Shown: positions 1 through 6,872 of the stretch, piece after piece | Layout of the letters: each line of letters begins with the position of its first letter | How positions within the stretch are numbered: the first letter of the stretch is position 1 | IMG/VR virus record: IMGVR_UViG_3300003937_000232 | Span: 1-49,856 of that record | Origin: a virus | DNA length: 49,856 bases | Reading direction: 5' to 3' (one strand) | Program-made: the position numbers and the translations under genes | Notes under the pieces: model-generated | Databases searched by the model: none | Told to the model about the DNA's origin: nothing | What the model saw: only the letters and a program-made list of their open reading frames with translations

Positions 1-461
1 GCTGCGACAACAGTACTATCCGTACCTGAGGCACCAACAATATCAATATCAGCATTGTCACCAGACTTTGAGGTGGTAAGACCCACATCAATGTCTATGT
101 TTTGTGAGTTACCTGCAAAGGTAATTACAGCATTAACACTATCACAGCCTGAAGTAGCGTCGGCGGAATCACAATTGAAATCAATGTCGTTACTATTTCC
201 TGTTGTGCTCCACACACCGGTAAAGCTATCGCCATGAATATCAAATGTAATTATATTACTATTACCGACTTGGTCAATATTAAAGTTCGTTGCTGAACCA
301 CTGGCTGTAGACGCAGTTGTGCTATTGCCGATCATATTTCCATCGCCATCTTGTAGTACATCAAATACTAATGATGCTCCTGATTGTGTTACATAAATCT
401 TATTTGTTGCCATTACCGACAAGCTCATCATTACCATAACAAAGAAACTGAAAATCTTCAA
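1..461 (-). CDS. Curlin-repeat (CsgA/CsgB-like) secreted protein, C-terminus cut off by window edge
   Basis: Reading leftward from a TTG at 461-459, two bases after the csgG stop and behind a GGGAG ribosome site, is an open frame that runs off the window. It begins MKIFSFFVMVMM with a hydrophobic signal peptide ending near SVMA. The mature part is rich in Gly, Asn, Ser, Asp and Thr and has curlin-like units such as NIDQVGNSNIITFDI, matching the Gln-x-Gly-x-x-Asn spacing of CsgA/CsgB repeats, with more degenerate copies (VLQDGDGNMIGN, FAGNSQNIDIDV). Curlins are secreted amyloid subunits exported through CsgG. Its place just downstream of csgF and csgG supports the role of export substrate. The family call is good; fibre formation is inferred and the C-terminus is unseen. 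Confidence 0.65.
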   Translation of the reverse strand, partial: MKIFSFFVMVMMSLSVMATNKIYVTQSGASLVFDVLQDGDGNMIGNSTTASTASGSATNFNIDQVGNSNIITFDIHGDSFTGVWSTTGNSNDIDFNCDSADATSGCDSVNAVITFAGNSQNIDIDVGLTTSKSGDNADIDIVGASGTDSTVVA

Positions 462-462
462 A

Positions 463-1368
463 TTACTCTCCCTGTTTTGCCATATTTGGATGTTTAGCCC
501 ACTCATCGAGTGGTATATTACTGTCTATATTTATAGTTTGGGCCTCTTCAATAACTGGTAATTCCCATTCCCAGAGGCCTAATTCTTTACCTTCATATAC
601 CATTTGCAATACTGCATATTCAATAGCAGTTCGAATTGCATAGTTCACTGGTTCGTTAGTTGCATTACCAGATTCTATCTCTAATGCTTTTGTACCTAAA
701 TCTAAAAATCTAAATACATCAGCCCCATTACTTGTACTCGCAATTGTTTTCGAGACTTGTACAGTTAATAAAATCTCTCCTGTCTGTACCCCAACAAGTC
801 TTAATGAAACTGTTACTTGATCTGTTCTATATTCTTCTCCTACACCCAAACCAAAATATCTCATACCAGCACCACCAGAAGTTGTGTTAGTATCATAACC
901 AACAATGCCACCCTCTAATATTAGGCCGGCAAATAACATGGGTTGTAATGAATCTACTCCGGTCGCACCATCATATAATTCCCTTGTGCTTCTTATTAGT
1001 TGACGCTCTTTAACTACGTTATCTAAACTAGCTCTCTCAACAACTGTAAACCAATCACCTTTGCTAACTGCCATTAATGCTTGTATAACCCAAACATCAG
1101 CTCCCTGTGAAACCGCTGTAGATAACCCAGTTTGTTTCCTCTGTCCTGTGACATCAGGAAATTTATAAACAGCAACAGTAATCTTTACTGGATTGCCTTC
1201 ACCATCTGTTGGCACGTTTATCAAGTCAGGTACATCATGTAATAATACCTTGGTTGGTGTACCTTCTATAAACGGCATCTCACCTTGTATTGCTTCAGTC
1301 TTTTGATTCATTCCACACGCGCCGACTAAGCACGATAATAACGCCACTGCTAAATATTCCATATTCAT
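463..1368 (-). CDS. csgG: CsgG, curli secretion pore lipoprotein
   Basis: This 301-residue protein starts with a lipoprotein signal peptide: the lipobox VGAC gives Cys18 as the lipidated residue. The rest follows the CsgG family closely, with KITVAVYKFPDVTGQRK, VSQGADVWVIQAL, WFTVVERASLDNVVKERQ, an ILEGGIVGYDTNT segment, and the YFGLGVGEEYRTDQVTVSLR stretch that forms the barrel region in known CsgG. CsgG is the nonameric outer-membrane channel of type VIII (curli) secretion. Its length is close to that of bacterial CsgG (about 277 residues) with a modest C-terminal extension. It lies 7 bases downstream of csgF in a minus-strand operon. No csgE or csgD is visible. The call is secure; the purpose in a phage is not. 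Confidence 0.93.
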   Translation of the reverse strand: MNMEYLAVALLSCLVGACGMNQKTEAIQGEMPFIEGTPTKVLLHDVPDLINVPTDGEGNPVKITVAVYKFPDVTGQRKQTGLSTAVSQGADVWVIQALMAVSKGDWFTVVERASLDNVVKERQLIRSTRELYDGATGVDSLQPMLFAGLILEGGIVGYDTNTTSGGAGMRYFGLGVGEEYRTDQVTVSLRLVGVQTGEILLTVQVSKTIASTSNGADVFRFLDLGTKALEIESGNATNEPVNYAIRTAIEYAVLQMVYEGKELGLWEWELPVIEEAQTINIDSNIPLDEWAKHPNMAKQGE

Positions 1369-1375
1369 AACCTAT

Positions 1376-1822
1376 TTAAAATTTAAAATCACCCGTTGGT
1401 ACAATTGTTTTAAGATCATCATCTCTTACCCATTTAACAATTGAGCCATCAGGTAGAGTTGCTTGTCCCTCATCTGGACATTCAATTATATCATCAATTT
1501 CATCATCATCAGGAGTACATTTCGTACCAAACATATTATCAACCATTTGTTTGGATAGATTTGCAAAGATACGACTCTCAACATTCGTTACAAACTTAGC
1601 AAGGGTTGTATTTGAAGCCGCTCTAGCAGCTGCTTTTTCTGCAGCTGTTGCATCGTCTTTTACTGCCTCTGCTCTTTGGAATTGTAACTGTTCGATTGAC
1701 AGCACATGAGTAGAATAACCTTGTCCACTAAAAGCTGGATTCTTAAATCCGAAGGTTAATTCACTAGCCTGGCAAATCGTCGTCAGTATTATAGTAACTA
1801 GTATCGCTATTAGTTTTTTCAC
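1376..1822 (-). CDS. csgF: CsgF, curli assembly factor
   Basis: This 148-residue protein has a clear Sec signal peptide (MKKLIAILVTIILTTICQAS). The mature N-terminus, ELTFGFKNPAFSGQGYSTHV, matches the CsgF N-terminal segment that inserts into the CsgG channel. An Ala- and Glu-rich helix follows, then an acidic segment (TPDDDEIDDIIECPD) containing two cysteines. CsgF normally couples curlin secretion to nucleation at the cell surface. The first 59 bases overlap the end of the upstream small membrane-protein gene, which suggests translational coupling, and csgG follows after 7 bases. The CsgF N-terminal motif together with the neighbouring csgG makes the identification firm. Confidence 0.88.
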   Translation of the reverse strand: MKKLIAILVTIILTTICQASELTFGFKNPAFSGQGYSTHVLSIEQLQFQRAEAVKDDATAAEKAAARAASNTTLAKFVTNVESRIFANLSKQMVDNMFGTKCTPDDDEIDDIIECPDEGQATLPDGSIVKWVRDDDLKTIVPTGDFKF

Positions 1823-2078
1823 GTCTGGCTTTCTCCTGTAATATTATATCTAATTTAGCATTAAGCCTAATCAAATCATTATCCAACATTCTAACTCTAT
1901 CAATCAATGCAATCAAAGTCATATGGCTATCACCTATAACTGGATCTACTTTTGTAGATACCCATGTCCATATGAAATATATAAAATATCCCATTGCACC
2001 CGCAGCAATAATGGGAAACCCATAATCACTAATCATTGAACCAATCGTGGTTCCTTGTTCTATAACTACTTCTTCCAT
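1764..2078 (-). CDS. Small membrane protein with coiled coil, paralogue of the 2374-2655 protein
   Basis: This 104-residue protein has one clear transmembrane segment near residues 20-40 (YGFPIIAAGAMGYFIYFIWT). A charged, coiled-coil-like stretch follows (DRVRMLDNDLIRLNAKLD) and the tail is acidic. It closely resembles the protein encoded at 2374-2655: both share a [D/E]xGFPI-x-x-AGAxGYFxY core, a helix with R-x-x-x-[L/M]-[D/N], and an [LI]IRx[D/N][A/V]K motif. The pair flanks a holin-like gene in one operon, so a part in membrane permeabilisation or lysis timing is reasonable but inferred. An alternative is an inner-membrane factor that works with the Csg export genes just downstream, whose first gene overlaps this one by 59 bases. 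Confidence 0.75.
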   Translation of the reverse strand: MEEVVIEQGTTIGSMISDYGFPIIAAGAMGYFIYFIWTWVSTKVDPVIGDSHMTLIALIDRVRMLDNDLIRLNAKLDIILQEKARREKTNSDTSYYNTDDDLPG

Positions 2079-2080
2079 AA

Positions 2081-2374
2081 TTAATTCTTCCCTATTCCAA
2101 ATGCACTACCAGTAAGTATTGCACCAAATGCCAAATGAAATAAACCACCGCCCATAAGGGTAAATGGATTATGTTGACCTGTCAATTTCTTCATTAACTC
2201 TAATTGAATTAACGGGTCCTCAACCGTATTGAGTATGTCAATAAACATTGCTAAGTCCGGCCTATTCAGCCCATACCATATAGGCACGAACATAAAGTCA
2301 TAAAAGCAAATAGCAAGATATAATATTAATGCACTCCAACGCCATCTCATTTGACTTTTTAAAACAGGATCCAT
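2081..2374 (-). CDS. Holin-like small membrane protein
   Basis: This 97-residue protein has a basic N-terminus (LKSQMRWRW), a first hydrophobic helix (SALILYLAICFYDFMFVPIW), a charged middle segment and a C-terminal hydrophobic helix (FHLAFGAILTGSAFGIGK). The length, the segment pattern and the RWRW-start resemble phage holins of the three-transmembrane class known from marine phages. A holin forms inner-membrane lesions that release or activate the endolysin. Its ATG overlaps the upstream stop by one base (TAATG), behind an AGGAGA ribosome site. No experimentally defined holin motif exists, so function rests on topology, size and late-operon context. Confidence 0.55.
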   Translation of the reverse strand: MDPVLKSQMRWRWSALILYLAICFYDFMFVPIWYGLNRPDLAMFIDILNTVEDPLIQLELMKKLTGQHNPFTLMGGGLFHLAFGAILTGSAFGIGKN

Positions 2375-2655
2375 TAATCTCTCCTAGCATCAGTCTTACC
2401 ATCTGCTCTTGCTATTCGATCAACGTCAGGTCTTATATTAAATGCTTGACACATCTTGACATCAATACGTATTAATTCGCTATTCATTGTCTTAACCCGA
2501 TTGTCCAATGCTTGTGCAAACATCCTTTGTTGCTTGATATCGTCTAGAACACCATCTAAAATAAAATTTAGGGTCAAGTAAACAAAGTATCCGGCTGCAC
2601 CAGCGCCGACGATTGGGAATCCAACCTCAGTAATTAAATCTAAATATGCGTCCAC
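2374..2655 (-). CDS. Small membrane protein, first gene of the minus-strand late operon
   Basis: This 93-residue protein starts at a GTG with a GGAG ribosome site about 10 bases upstream. It has one transmembrane stretch (EVGFPIVGAGAAGYFVYLTL) followed by an amphipathic charged helix (MFAQALDNRVKTMNSELIRI). It is a paralogue of the 104-residue protein encoded at 1764-2078, with the holin-like gene between them. The operon is read from a T4-type late box at 2685-2692, so it should be expressed with virion and lysis genes. Function is not established; holin accessory or antiholin are the simplest guesses. An out-of-frame ATG just upstream does not give an open frame. Confidence 0.75.
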   Translation of the reverse strand: MDAYLDLITEVGFPIVGAGAAGYFVYLTLNFILDGVLDDIKQQRMFAQALDNRVKTMNSELIRIDVKMCQAFNIRPDVDRIARADGKTDARRD

Positions 2656-2684
2656 TCATTAATCTCCATATATATCCATGACTA

Positions 2685-2692
2685 TATTTATA
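2685..2692 (-). promoter_or_regulatory. T4-type late promoter box for the holin-csg operon
   Basis: The minus strand reads TATAAATA at this position, the -10-like late box recognised by the T4 gp55 sigma family. It lies about 30 bases before the GTG of the first minus-strand gene. It forms a divergent pair with the plus-strand box at 2720-2727. A gp55 homologue is encoded in this window. Confidence 0.65.
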
Positions 2693-2719
2693 GAAAAGCG
2701 CCTCTGTAAGCGACAATTT

Positions 2720-2727
2720 TATAAATA
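2720..2727 (+). promoter_or_regulatory. T4-type late promoter box for the ferredoxin-lipase gene run
   Basis: TATAAATA followed by GTAATATT lies in the gap between the divergent operons, 22 bases upstream of the ferredoxin GTG. It resembles the extended T4 late consensus in which TATAAATA is followed by an AT-rich initial region. Confidence 0.6.
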
Positions 2728-2737
2728 GTAATATTAA

Positions 2738-3004
<267 letters not shown>

Positions 3005-3026
3005 ATCTACTTTTAAGGAGAACACC

Positions 3027-3197
3027 GTGGAAGAAGGTCCAGTAGTGACTTACCCAGCGCCAGATTTAGAAAATTTAGAAGAAGTAATAAAGCACGACAA
3101 ATTTATGAGAGAAGTATATAAGAAAGAATTAGGGAAAGATTTTGAATCATTAAAAGATGGTGTATGCACCGGCAAAACAGGAGAAGAAGATGTTTGA
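3027..3197 (+). CDS. Small acidic protein of unknown function
   Basis: A 56-residue frame starts at GTG, six bases after an AAGGAG ribosome site, and ends in a TGA that overlaps the start of the next gene by eight bases. The product is charged and acidic, beginning MEEGPVVTYPAPDLENLEE, with no membrane segment and no motif I recognise. The good ribosome site and the tight packing between the ferredoxin and the next membrane protein are the reasons for calling it real. Confidence 0.6.
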   Translation: MEEGPVVTYPAPDLENLEEVIKHDKFMREVYKKELGKDFESLKDGVCTGKTGEEDV

Positions 3198-3450
3198 AGA
3201 TACTTTATGGATTTATACGAGTATAGCAGGAGCGATGTTAGGTGCTGCTTGTTTATTTTATATTAAAGATACCCGCATAGGTTTATGGGGTTATGGAAAG
3301 ATTGATGCAACAGTAGATTATTTCAGAGACAAGTATGGTTGGACTTGGTTGAACCAAGATGAAGATGCTTGGAAAAAAGTTAATCCAAAGATCGCTGCAA
3401 AGATTGAATCATTGGAAGAACGCTTACAAAATTTAGAGGAGAAAGTATAA
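3190..3450 (+). CDS. Small single-pass membrane protein
   Basis: This 86-residue protein starts at the ATG at 3190, which follows an AGGAGAAG ribosome site. An upstream GTG at 3157 would add 11 residues but lacks a site. Residues 5-25 (TLWIYTSIAGAMLGAACLFY) form one transmembrane segment. A soluble part rich in Trp and Lys follows (YFRDKYGWTWLNQDEDAW), then a short C-terminal coiled coil (AKIESLEERLQNLEEK). It overlaps the preceding gene and abuts a second tiny membrane gene. Function is unknown; late expression beside a lipase suggests an envelope-directed role. Confidence 0.7.
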   Translation: MFEDTLWIYTSIAGAMLGAACLFYIKDTRIGLWGYGKIDATVDYFRDKYGWTWLNQDEDAWKKVNPKIAAKIESLEERLQNLEEKV

Positions 3451-3581
3451 TGGGAAGTAATTTAGGTTTAATAGGTATGGCATTAATAGCATTATTCGCT
3501 ACATCATTTATCAAGTTTGCTGCGATCGCTGCAATTGGTTGGGGTGTTTATAGAGCATATAAAGATTGGGGAGCAATGTAA
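3450..3581 (+). CDS. Tiny hydrophobic membrane protein, 43 residues
   Basis: The ATG overlaps the upstream stop by one base (TAATG). The TAA is likewise shared by one base with the ATG of the lipase gene. The product is almost one long hydrophobic helix (GLIGMALIALFATSFIKFAA) followed by a short basic tail (YRAYKDWGAM). Such peptides occur as phage holin accessories or toxin-like permeabilisers, but no family is recognised. The paired one-base overlaps make translational coupling very likely. Confidence 0.65.
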   Translation: MGSNLGLIGMALIALFATSFIKFAAIAAIGWGVYRAYKDWGAM

Positions 3582-4336
3582 TGTCAATTAATGATTTGGA
3601 TATAAAGGGTAGAAGTCTGCTCTTTGCTAAACTTGCAGCTGAAGCATACGGTGATGAAGCCGATGTAAAGAAGCTTGCGAAGGAACATGGTTTTACTAAA
3701 ACAAAATTTTATGATATAGGTGGAGCTCAAGCATATAGGTTTGAGAATAAGACTGATGTTGTAGTTGCTTGTCGTGGTACACAACCTACGGAATTCAACG
3801 ATCTCAAAGCAGATCTTAAAGCATTTCCAGTCAAATCAGAAACAGTAAGTCGAGTACATCGTGGCTTTAAGGCTGAGGTGGATGAGCTTTGGCCCGAGGT
3901 TTCTGTTGATATAATCAATGTAAAGAAACCTTTATGGTTCTGTGGACACAGTTTAGGTGCTGCAATGGCTACTATTATGGCTAGTCGATGTGCTCTTAAC
4001 TATGATTTTCCAGAGGTTGAATGCTTATTTACATACGGTTCACCACGTGTTGGTTGGCCGACATATGTTAAAGCTTTAAAAATAAATCATTATAGATGGC
4101 AAAATAATAATGATATTGTCACAAGAGTACCTCTTAGGATTATGGGTTATAGGCATGATGGTCATTTAATGTATATAAGGCATGATGGTTCTATTGACGA
4201 TGATGGTAAATTTAAATGGCGTGAACGATTTAATGATAGAATGAAAGGTATGTGGGGTGGTTTAAAACATGGTAAAGTGGATAACTTTAGCGATCATGCT
4301 ATGGCTGAATATATTCCTCATATTGAAAATTGGTAA
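3581..4336 (+). CDS. Class 3 (fungal-type) lipase/esterase
   Basis: This 251-residue alpha/beta-hydrolase belongs to the lipase_3 family. The nucleophile elbow GHSLG places Ser124, preceded by KPLWFC and followed by AAMATIMASR. The oxyanion-side motif VVACRGTQ (61-68), the YGSPRVG segment (152-158), Asp178 in NNNDIVTRVP and His239 in FSDHA complete a plausible Ser-Asp-His triad. No signal peptide is seen, so it would act in the cytoplasm or on membranes after permeabilisation. The ATG at 3581 is preferred because it overlaps the upstream stop; a TTG at 3566 is possible. Activity on phospholipids during lysis is an inference from the tiny membrane proteins encoded just upstream. Confidence 0.87.
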   Translation: MSINDLDIKGRSLLFAKLAAEAYGDEADVKKLAKEHGFTKTKFYDIGGAQAYRFENKTDVVVACRGTQPTEFNDLKADLKAFPVKSETVSRVHRGFKAEVDELWPEVSVDIINVKKPLWFCGHSLGAAMATIMASRCALNYDFPEVECLFTYGSPRVGWPTYVKALKINHYRWQNNNDIVTRVPLRIMGYRHDGHLMYIRHDGSIDDDGKFKWRERFNDRMKGMWGGLKHGKVDNFSDHAMAEYIPHIENW

Positions 4337-4338
4337 TG

Positions 4339-4346
4339 TATAAATA
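4339..4346 (+). promoter_or_regulatory. T4-type late promoter box
   Basis: TATAAATA followed by CATC lies just after the lipase stop, 33 bases before the next ATG, which has its own GAGGGAGA ribosome site. It fits the gp55-dependent late box. Confidence 0.6.
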
Positions 4347-4379
4347 CATCTATATAACGTAATATCGAGGGAGATATAC

Positions 4380-4721
4380 ATGGCTGACATAGAACTTCTC
4401 GATATTGAGAAGAAATTAGAACGTATGCATCTTGCTTTAAAAAGGCAGGAAAAAGAATTAGAATCGTGGAGACATAAGTCTACGAGGTTACCAAATTGGA
4501 TACGTAATAGCGGTGTAGCTTTATTCGTAGCATTATTTGCTCAGTCTATGACCGCGGTTTGGTGGGCATCAGAAATAACGAATACGCAAGCTAATATTCT
4601 ACAAGATGTAAAAGTAAATACAGAATATAGAATGGAAGCTTCAGAAAGATATAATGAAATTATGATCGAATTAACAAAGCTCCAAGTAATGATGGAGACA
4701 CATTTTAACTTAAAGGACTAA
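4380..4721 (+). CDS. Membrane-anchored coiled-coil protein
   Basis: This 113-residue protein has an N-terminal charged coiled coil (IEKKLERMHLALKRQEKELE) and one transmembrane segment at about 43-62 (SGVALFVALFAQSMTAVWWA). A second amphipathic helix ends in KLQVMMETHF. The architecture resembles small phage inner-membrane proteins found near lysis genes, but there is no diagnostic motif. A late promoter box and a good ribosome site precede it, and the next gene follows after two bases, so it heads a late transcript. Function is unknown. Confidence 0.75.
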   Translation: MADIELLDIEKKLERMHLALKRQEKELESWRHKSTRLPNWIRNSGVALFVALFAQSMTAVWWASEITNTQANILQDVKVNTEYRMEASERYNEIMIELTKLQVMMETHFNLKD

Positions 4722-4723
4722 AT

Positions 4724-5053
4724 ATGAAAACACTTTCGCAAATTAGAGAAGCATCTGGTGGCAAGGAGGCTTACCAAAAATTCTTCAATTCTCTTCTTAA
4801 AAAATTTGGAGTAGATTCACCTTCAGAACTGAAAGGAGATAAGAAGAAAAAATTCTTTGATGCGTTAGATAGTGGTTGGGATGGCGATAATGAAAAGCCT
4901 GAGGCTGGAGATAAAAAGAATGAAGCTAAAAAAGTAAAGCCACCTAAACAAGGTGATAGAGACGAATATTATAGAAGGGTTGATAAAGTAGATAAAGCCT
5001 GGGGAATTGGAGCTGGTAAGAAATCACTAAGAAACTACTATCATGATCGGTGA
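4724..5053 (+). CDS. Lys-rich phage protein of unknown function
   Basis: This 109-residue hydrophilic protein starts MKTLSQIREASGGKEAYQKF and continues with LKKFGVDSPSELKGDKKKKF, a pattern I associate with small uncharacterised T4-like marine phage proteins that may be virion-associated. The C-terminal half is highly charged (GDKKNEAKKVKPPKQ) with a Tyr/Arg-rich end. It overlaps the next, much larger gene by 11 bases, which suggests coupled production. No enzymatic motif is visible. Confidence 0.7.
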   Translation: MKTLSQIREASGGKEAYQKFFNSLLKKFGVDSPSELKGDKKKKFFDALDSGWDGDNEKPEAGDKKNEAKKVKPPKQGDRDEYYRRVDKVDKAWGIGAGKKSLRNYYHDR

Positions 5054-6635
5054 AAAAGTAAAAGCTGGCAAAGGTAATATCAAAGATGTAGGTGTAGACC
5101 TTGATGCAACAGATTATGATGGTGGCGAAAAGCAATATATGAAAGATGTAAAGAAGAAGTTTAAAGTCACTATTAAACTAACTCGTTATGGTGCAGAGCT
5201 CTCTGGTAAAAAACAAGATATTGTTGACTTTATGATGAGTGATATGTATGGTGGTGTAGACCAAAGAGATATTGAAGATATGTGGCCTGACCTAATGGAA
5301 ATATATGATGATCCTGATAACTTAGATCCAGATACAACTAAAAATCCAGATGAAGATGAAATTGAGGAGGCTGCAAACTCTGCGCAATTAAAAAAGGCCC
5401 AAGCCATAGCTACAAAGAATTCTGGAGATATGGCGGCAGCAATAAAGGCGATTGAAAAGATTAAAAGAGGTTTATCCGACGATAAAAAAGTAATGGATAT
5501 GCTTAAGAGAGCCAATGAATCAACAGTTAAAATTTCCAAATGGCATAGTGAATCTAATAGACTTTGGTATATTACTGAGATGACAGCTGAAGTGGAATTT
5601 GATTGGGACAGTTATGGATGGAATAAAAGAAAACATGACAAATTGGTGAAGAAGTGGAAATTAAAAGTTACACCGATGAGCATGAAGGGACCAGGTGGTG
5701 TTGATGTCGATCATTTCGCAAAAGTTGTTGGTAAGAAAGAAAATATTAGAGGTTGGATGAAAGACTGGAACTATGACTATGACGCAGATGAATATAAACA
5801 AATGGGTCTTGGTTTAAAAGGTGAATCAGTTAGTGAAGCAAATCGTTATCGTAAAGTCTTAAATAAGCCATCACAAATTATTATGGCTTTAGTCATGAAA
5901 GATATTCATAGAAATCGTACTACAGACCCTAAAGAAATTGATGCTGTAGTTGATGATATTGCTGGAGTATCTCTTACTGATAAAGAAGTAGCTCAAGTTA
6001 AATTAGCTATTCGCCATGAAGATGTTAATGAAGCAATGTCTAAAGGTGAATTAAAACATGATAAAGAATTCATGCATAAGAAACTTAAAGGCAATAATAA
6101 TAAAGCTATGCACATTACTACAGCTGACAAGTTAGATGGTGTTTCAATGAACGGTCGCCATATTGAATGGTCAGGCAAAGTTGATAAGCTTATGTCAAAG
6201 CATAAAGTTACTATACGTAATGACCGCGATGGTGATGTTTCAGTTTGGGGTAAAGGCGATGATGTTCATAAGTTTTTAGCAGATGTCGGTATGAAAACTG
6301 AAGGTGTTAGTGTTGATCGTAGAACGATCGGGTTTAAAGAAGCCATGAAGAGGAGAGCTGAAGCAAAGAAAAAACGTGAAGCGGCAAAGATCAAAGCTGC
6401 TAAAGGTAGTGCTAAGAAAGCTATGGCTTCTATAGACGCGAACTATGCATATGACGGTGATATAGAAGAAATTATTCGTGATGGTAATAAAAAGCTTTTC
6501 GGTGAAGATATAGCTAATAATGCAGGTGACGGTCATGTCGATATGAATCCAGATGGCGGTAAGTTAGATCCAGATACTACTCTCAATAAGAAAAAGAAAA
6601 AGACTTTATCGGTTATAAAGAGAACCGTCGCTTAA
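5043..6635 (+). CDS. Large charged protein with a triplicated beta-beta-alpha-like unit, possible virion protein
   Basis: This 530-residue protein is not assigned to a family. By eye it holds three related units: residues 38-66 (KKFKVTIKLTRYGAELSGKK), about 204-240 (KWKLKVTPMSMKGPG then VVGKKENIRGWMKDW) and 386-414 (KHKVTIRNDRDGDVSVWGKG then DVHKFLADV). Each has two basic-to-hydrophobic strands, a Gly-Lys turn and a short amphipathic helix. An acidic linker and a Lys-rich helix (431-463) separate them, and LDPDT occurs twice (94-98 and 508-512). The gene lies in a late run upstream of neck genes, so a structural or head-packaged role is possible. Function is not established. Confidence 0.75.
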   Translation: MIGEKVKAGKGNIKDVGVDLDATDYDGGEKQYMKDVKKKFKVTIKLTRYGAELSGKKQDIVDFMMSDMYGGVDQRDIEDMWPDLMEIYDDPDNLDPDTTKNPDEDEIEEAANSAQLKKAQAIATKNSGDMAAAIKAIEKIKRGLSDDKKVMDMLKRANESTVKISKWHSESNRLWYITEMTAEVEFDWDSYGWNKRKHDKLVKKWKLKVTPMSMKGPGGVDVDHFAKVVGKKENIRGWMKDWNYDYDADEYKQMGLGLKGESVSEANRYRKVLNKPSQIIMALVMKDIHRNRTTDPKEIDAVVDDIAGVSLTDKEVAQVKLAIRHEDVNEAMSKGELKHDKEFMHKKLKGNNNKAMHITTADKLDGVSMNGRHIEWSGKVDKLMSKHKVTIRNDRDGDVSVWGKGDDVHKFLADVGMKTEGVSVDRRTIGFKEAMKRRAEAKKKREAAKIKAAKGSAKKAMASIDANYAYDGDIEEIIRDGNKKLFGEDIANNAGDGHVDMNPDGGKLDPDTTLNKKKKKTLSVIKRTVA

Positions 6636-6853
6636 TGAAAAAGCTAAAGCAGTATATTGAAGAACTTTGCGCCAAGTGTGGTGAAGATCACGAAGGTGAA
6701 TGCAGTCACGAGGCTGTATCACCTGCTCAAAGACGTGCTAGGAAACAAGCTTACTTATTGAAGACAATGAAAAAATATGGTGACGCAGCTAAAATGGGTA
6801 TTCCGGCAGATCAAGTCAATCAAAGAAGAAACACGCCGACCCGAAAGAAATAA
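6635..6853 (+). CDS. Small putative zinc-binding protein
   Basis: This 72-residue protein starts at an ATG that shares one base with the upstream stop (TAATGA). The N-terminal half carries a Cys/His-rich cluster, CAKCGEDHEGECSH, that could bind a metal: CxxC, then Cys and His. The C-terminal half is basic (AQRRARKQAYLLKTMKKYG) and ends NQRRNTPTRKK, which suggests nucleic-acid or virion interaction. No named family is recognised. The next gene either overlaps its end (ATG at 6777) or follows it (ATG at 6873). Confidence 0.7.
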   Translation: MKKLKQYIEELCAKCGEDHEGECSHEAVSPAQRRARKQAYLLKTMKKYGDAAKMGIPADQVNQRRNTPTRKK

Positions 6854-6872
6854 ACTAGGCCTCTTTATAATT

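Noticed and set aside
5186-5539. Minus-strand 117-codon frame opposite the 530-residue protein
   Set aside because: It lies entirely within a supported plus-strand gene, with no promoter or neighbour.
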